The notes under the pieces: model-generated
The model's input: only the letters and a program-made list of their open reading frames with translations
What the model was told of the DNA's origin: nothing
Databases searched by the model: none
Translations under genes and position numbers: made by a program
Part shown: positions 59,858 through 64,000 of the stretch, piece by piece
Layout: every line of letters begins with the position of its first letter
Position numbering within the stretch: position 1 is the stretch's first letter
Assembly: GCA_951230915.1 (NCBI GenBank)
Contig: OX579636.1
Coordinates: 7,393,001-7,457,000, forward strand
DNA from: Antitrichia curtipendula
Taxonomy: Eukaryota > Streptophyta > Bryopsida > Hypnales > Leucodontaceae
Direction of reading: 5' to 3'
DNA length: 64,000 nucleotides

Positions 59858-60973
59858 CAGCATATACATACATATATACCTTTTTAGCCTTAAACAATAC
59901 TAAAATGGAATTTGTTTCAATCCTATAATTATTTAAATATTAACCTTCAACAAAATGATGTAATTACAATGTTGATTATATGTAAATTTTTGAACAAGTG
60001 GAAGTATATTTTAGTACGTTTCAATGTTGAAACTATTGATAGTTAGTGTATGGGGACCTTTGTGATGATATCAATACATTATTTATTTAGCTTGCTAAAT
60101 GAACCTCTAATACTATCTACCATGATGCATTGTTGAATAATACTATAAAACATCAACTAGACTTGGAAAGCTTCATTTTTTAGTTTGATGGCTATAAATT
60201 TTGTCTTTCAACTTGCTTCTAATGAGGTCAAATTTAGTCATCCAAATTCCAAATATGAGTTTTTATTTTTCTATTTATGTAAATTTATAATTTCTTTGTG
60301 ATGATCAAGTTCTAATTCCACATCAATCATTCAAAAGTTATTTAATTTGCTTGGTTGTTTGCCAAATGCATAGATAATGCTCTAAGGAGTATTACAAGAC
60401 AAAAGACATAACATCCTTTGCAATAATCCTTAATCTTTAATAAAAACAGATGACCTCATGAAAAATAAAATAAAAAGAGATGCAACTGTAATTTTATTTT
60501 CATTTAATTTGTGGACCCCCCAAATTTATAAAATTTTAAAATTTTAAAATGGAAAGAGAGATGTAGAAACTGGCTGGGCACTTTTCCCTAATCCTTTTTT
60601 TTAAACGCAACTATGAAAGAGTTTTTTTTCCTGCAAATAAAATTACAAAGCAATGCCAGTCCAGGAAGGTTCCCAAACTGAACTTCATTCAGGTTGTAAT
60701 TAGGGACGAGATTGGTAAATTTTAGTTAGGGTGTCTGTGCTTGCAGCCGACATGATCAGTGATGGAGACAGTGCGTACTTGAATTAACGAAGAATTAGTC
60801 ATTAACCCCTACAGGATTACGGTAGATGCATTGTGAAATAGTCAAACATCATGCTTAAGCTAAATTTTCTCTTTTAAATTGTGTTAAAATATCAATCTTA
60901 TATTTTTATTACGTGACACTATGAATTGTCAATCAGTATGAGAAATTTTACTTTGTTTCACGACAAATTGTCA

Positions 60974-61291
60974 TAAGGTAGGAGGTCCCATAAACTGCTC
61001 ATCTAAGAGCTGAAGCTGACTTTTAGGGAGGTAAAACTTCTTAAAATATTTTTCAGTAAATTTTCCTTGAAAGGCCAGAGAAATTGGCATCTAACCCAAG
61101 TTGTTTCATATTTTTTGAAGCTTTGTGGAATTCGTTATGAATTTCTGAAGTTGCAGAAAAGTGCATTTTTGTGGGCTCTAAAACCCACCACCTCCTCAAA
61201 TGCACACCACTTGTACATTGGAAAGTGCAAAATGTACCTCTAGAGCTTGACTGGTTTTAGAACCCGCTCCATTTTAGGACCTCCTACCTTA
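60974..61291. mobile_element. 318-bp MITE, TAAGGTAGGAGG family (second subfamily)
   Basis: Terminal inverted repeats TAAGGTAGGAGGTCC. The interior (CTAAGAGCTGAAGCTGACTT, TTTTTCAGTAAATTTTC, CCACCTCCTCAAATG) matches 31266-31477. Confidence 0.8.
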
Positions 61292-61387
61292 GTTATAATT
61301 CTTGTGACTAAAAGTGAAAATAAATTTGTAAATATAGCAAAAATAGTTTGATTAATTTTAAACTTGTTTGAAGAGGTAAAAGTAGCA

Positions 61388-61496
61388 AATTTGACTTGAA
61401 GGTCATTGCGAAGGGTGTTTTGGGTGAAACTTTCTCAATTAGTTGTTTTATTTTTTACACCCAAAACACCCTTTGCAATGACCTTCAAGTCAAATT
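61388..61496. repeat. 39-bp inverted repeat (hairpin)
   Basis: 61388-61426 and 61458-61496 are reverse complements with one mismatch (AATTTGACTTGAAGGTCATT onward), with a 31-bp AT-rich loop. No flanking duplication noted. Confidence 0.9.
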
Positions 61497-63393
61497 CCAC
61501 CATCGAGGTAAACTTATCCTATTATATAATTGATATGTAGAATCTTGATATTTTTCACTCGTGAGAAAAACATGTTTTCTATTGACGTTGATTTTTTTAT
61601 GAATGTTGATGGAAAACCAAATCATTATAATTTTTTGAAGTAAAAGGTGGAAATAAAATTATATCAATTATAATATATATTTGAATAATCTGGGTTTTTT
61701 TACCATAAATGAATGTTAAAATGAAAAAAATAATTTTATAAATCAAATATAAAAAACATTTTAAAATAAGAAAATTGGAATGAAAAACACACAATATGGT
61801 GTAATATAGATTTTGACACTTGAAGCTTGCAATTGCAATAATTCTTTCAATTTTTCAATTTTTTCAAAATTTTAAAATGGAATAGAACTAAAACTTGTCA
61901 AGCTTCATTTTCATAGTTTAAAATACTTACCAATAATGGATATTTTGAAAGTTACAATCAAGGTTGACCAAGGTGCATCTACTTTGGGGATGCTTGGACC
62001 TTAAAGGGTTAAACCCTAAATGCTCAATCAACCATTTTATGGTTGGTGCTCAACTTTAAGGGTTATCCAGATCTCCAATAAATATTTAGGTTTTCCTCAT
62101 AGTGTTTAGCAAGTTGTTTTTCCATAGCCAAAACGAACACTTTTGATTTATGCAAGAATTTTATTTTTTGAAATTTTATGTTTTACTCACGTCATTCATC
62201 AAGTTGTCTTTCCAAAGCCAACAAAAAAATCAGTTATGATTTGGACAAAAACTCCACCTTGGGTGGTTTTTCAAAGTCAAACACTTCAAGTATTAAATGC
62301 CATGTTCTTCACTATTCTTTGAGAAAATTTGAAATATAGAACCCCAAAATCATTCTTCCCGGGGAAAAAAACTCTTTTTTTTTTGTCAAAATCTAAACAT
62401 CAATTGGAGATATCTCAAAAAATTTACAACCAAAACCTGTAAAAACTGGAAGGTAGACTAATAATTCGACAAGATCATGCATGTGGTTAGATTCTCCAAA
62501 AATTGATTCCAATAAATATCATACTTTCATTTCAAAAACAACTCAATTCGGAGGTGCTTTTGGAGGGAGAAAATACATGATAACATTATAATCAAGCAAT
62601 GGTCCTCCCCCAATGACTACGAAGGTATATAATATGCCTCCCTAGATGTCCTCAGAGGGATTTATAAGTTTTAATTTAAGGATTGAGGTCGATTGAGGAG
62701 CCACCAACAAGACAATTTTGAGGAGCCCTTATATAGGACAATTATGTTCACTGTAGGCGTCTCCTTTTTCAAGTATGCAAAAGGGTACCCTTGCCTCATT
62801 GGTAAACAATGTTACGTTACAGACGCCGCCCCTGGCAAACAATTCCAGACCAAGAATTAAATATTTATATATTTTTTTAATTTTAAAAAAACAAAAACAA
62901 CTGGGATTCATTTTAATATCCCTCCAATACCATGACGAACGCATTGTCGGTGGTGTGTAGACTGCTGACTCGGGCCACTCAAGTGTATTGCGGTACTAAT
63001 TGAGCTGTCCTTCTCTTCGTTGCGCCACATCAGCTCCCACTTTTGTTCAGCACCCCCTGCAGCAGCCAAGTCCTAGAGCAGAACAAATTCTCTTTGTAAA
63101 GCTGAGAAATTCCTTGTGCGTGTCGATTGCATTGGCTGCCGGGACAACAGAAAATCAATTGAACCCAACGCCCCAAGCCAAAGCATAATATTTGGCCACA
63201 CAAACAACAACAACATAAACTTAACTTAAAACTTTCGGTGGGGGGGGATGATACCTTTCGGTGGGGTCCTGCCTGTGTCCCCAATTGGCAAAGTGTCCTT
63301 CCAAGATCGAGCGGATATTCATGTGTACTCCAAAAAAAATCGGTCAAACTTTGTAGAAAAAAGACGAAAAAAAATAGAAAAATAAGAAACTCC

Positions 63394-63615
63394 CACTACA
63401 AGAGAAAGGGGTGTTCTAAGTGTGTTTTTAAGTATAGTCCTAGAGATAAGATATTAAGTAATGACCTTTATGGAGATATTTAGTGAAATTTTATTAGATA
63501 CACATGTATTTCTAATAAAATTTTATTGAAAATCTCTATAAAGGTCATTACTTAATATCTTATCTCTAGGACTATACTTAAAAACACACTTAGAACACCC
63601 CTTTCTCTTGTAGTG
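63394..63615. mobile_element. 222-bp CACTA MITE, near-perfect hairpin, TCC target duplication
   Basis: Starts CACTACAAGAGAAAGGGGTG and ends with its exact complement. The first 78 bp are perfectly mirrored, after which the arms diverge slightly toward the centre. TCC flanks both sides (63391-63393, 63616-63618). Confidence 0.93.
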
Positions 63616-64000
63616 TCCGGATGGAGTTCTACATACAAGTGTGCAACATTTGCAAGAGGAGAATTGGAATTGGTGGCTTGCAAAATTATTATTGGTGGAA
63701 TTTGAAGTGGCTAGTGAAAAGTGGGGTTGGAGTGCAACCAACTTTTCGACGCTCCTGCAAAATTGTTTTTTTTAACATTGGACTTGAGCTTTGGGTTTGG
63801 GTTTTGTTTGGTGATAAGGTAAAAGTAGATACTCTTTAAATGGGTTTCTCCCTACTCGCATAGAATTGAAAGCATCATGAAACTTGGCGATGGCAATTTT
63901 GAATTTGGAAAAGTTGGAAAATTCTTTACCGGTTTTGATACAATATGCAAGTTCGCTCTCATTAGAAGGGAGAATTTGTATTTCAAAGGGGGTTCACATT

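Larger units (their letters stand above)
54384..64000. other. 9.6-kb terminal gene desert
   Basis: 54384-55250 holds the promoter/leader of the minus-strand gene and a GTCC-rich tract (55140-55195). From 55300 on it is AT-rich repeat DNA with the listed elements. No gene, tRNA or rRNA recognised. Confidence 0.6.

Noticed and set aside
63000..63347. 105-codon minus-strand open frame rich in Cys
   Set aside because: No recognisable domain, poor start, and lies between a poly-G tract and repeat DNA.

Overview
This is nuclear DNA of a green land plant. The genes have many short introns. They encode protein geranylgeranylation, a Calvin/glycolytic aldolase, chlorophyll breakdown (pheophytinase), glutathione turnover and a cinnamoyl-CoA-reductase-like enzyme. 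They sit in AT-rich intergenic DNA packed with small non-autonomous transposons. A non-seed plant (bryophyte or lycophyte grade) is my guess, from the compact genes and the unusual aldolase. The sequence does not prove the clade.

Layout: (1) about 2-3085, + strand: the 3' nine-tenths of a geranylgeranyltransferase-I beta gene whose start lies before the window. (2) 5524-8645, +: a 12-exon class I fructose-bisphosphate aldolase with a transit-peptide-like N-terminus. (3) 9387-12864, +: a 7-exon pheophytinase. (4) 14169 to about 15557, -: an unrecognised acidic protein with a plastid-transit-like first exon. (5) 17890-23928, -: a 7-exon gamma-glutamyltransferase with an N-terminal signal anchor. 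(6) about 23.9-41 kb: a repeat-dominated gene desert. (7) 41067-44072, +: a 6-exon SDR (cinnamoyl-CoA reductase / phenylacetaldehyde reductase-like). (8) about 44.7-47.6 kb, +: EF-hand gene remains. (9) 47.6-52 kb: repeats. (10) 52062-54383, -: a 4-exon histidine-phosphatase (phosphoglycerate mutase family) gene. (11) 54.4-64 kb: AT-rich repeat desert. The five complete gene models each join in frame from ATG to stop, which supports the exon calls. The genes are not an operon and share no single pathway; aldolase, pheophytinase and possibly the acidic protein act in plastids.

The most distinctive content is the mobile DNA. One family of about 0.6-0.93 kb elements begins TTAA-CCCCTWARG and ends with the complement plus TTAA. 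This recalls piggyBac-type ends (TTAA target site, CCC-start termini). A shorter family with TTAA-CCCTG ends sits in an intron of the SDR gene. There are also two CACTA-type MITEs with exact 3-bp target duplications, one of them a 78-bp perfect hairpin stem. Other content includes a MITE family with TAAGGTAGGAGGCTCT ends, long foldback elements, a tRNA-derived SINE, a telobox-containing tandem array in an intron, and three introns that appear to use GC rather than GT donors.
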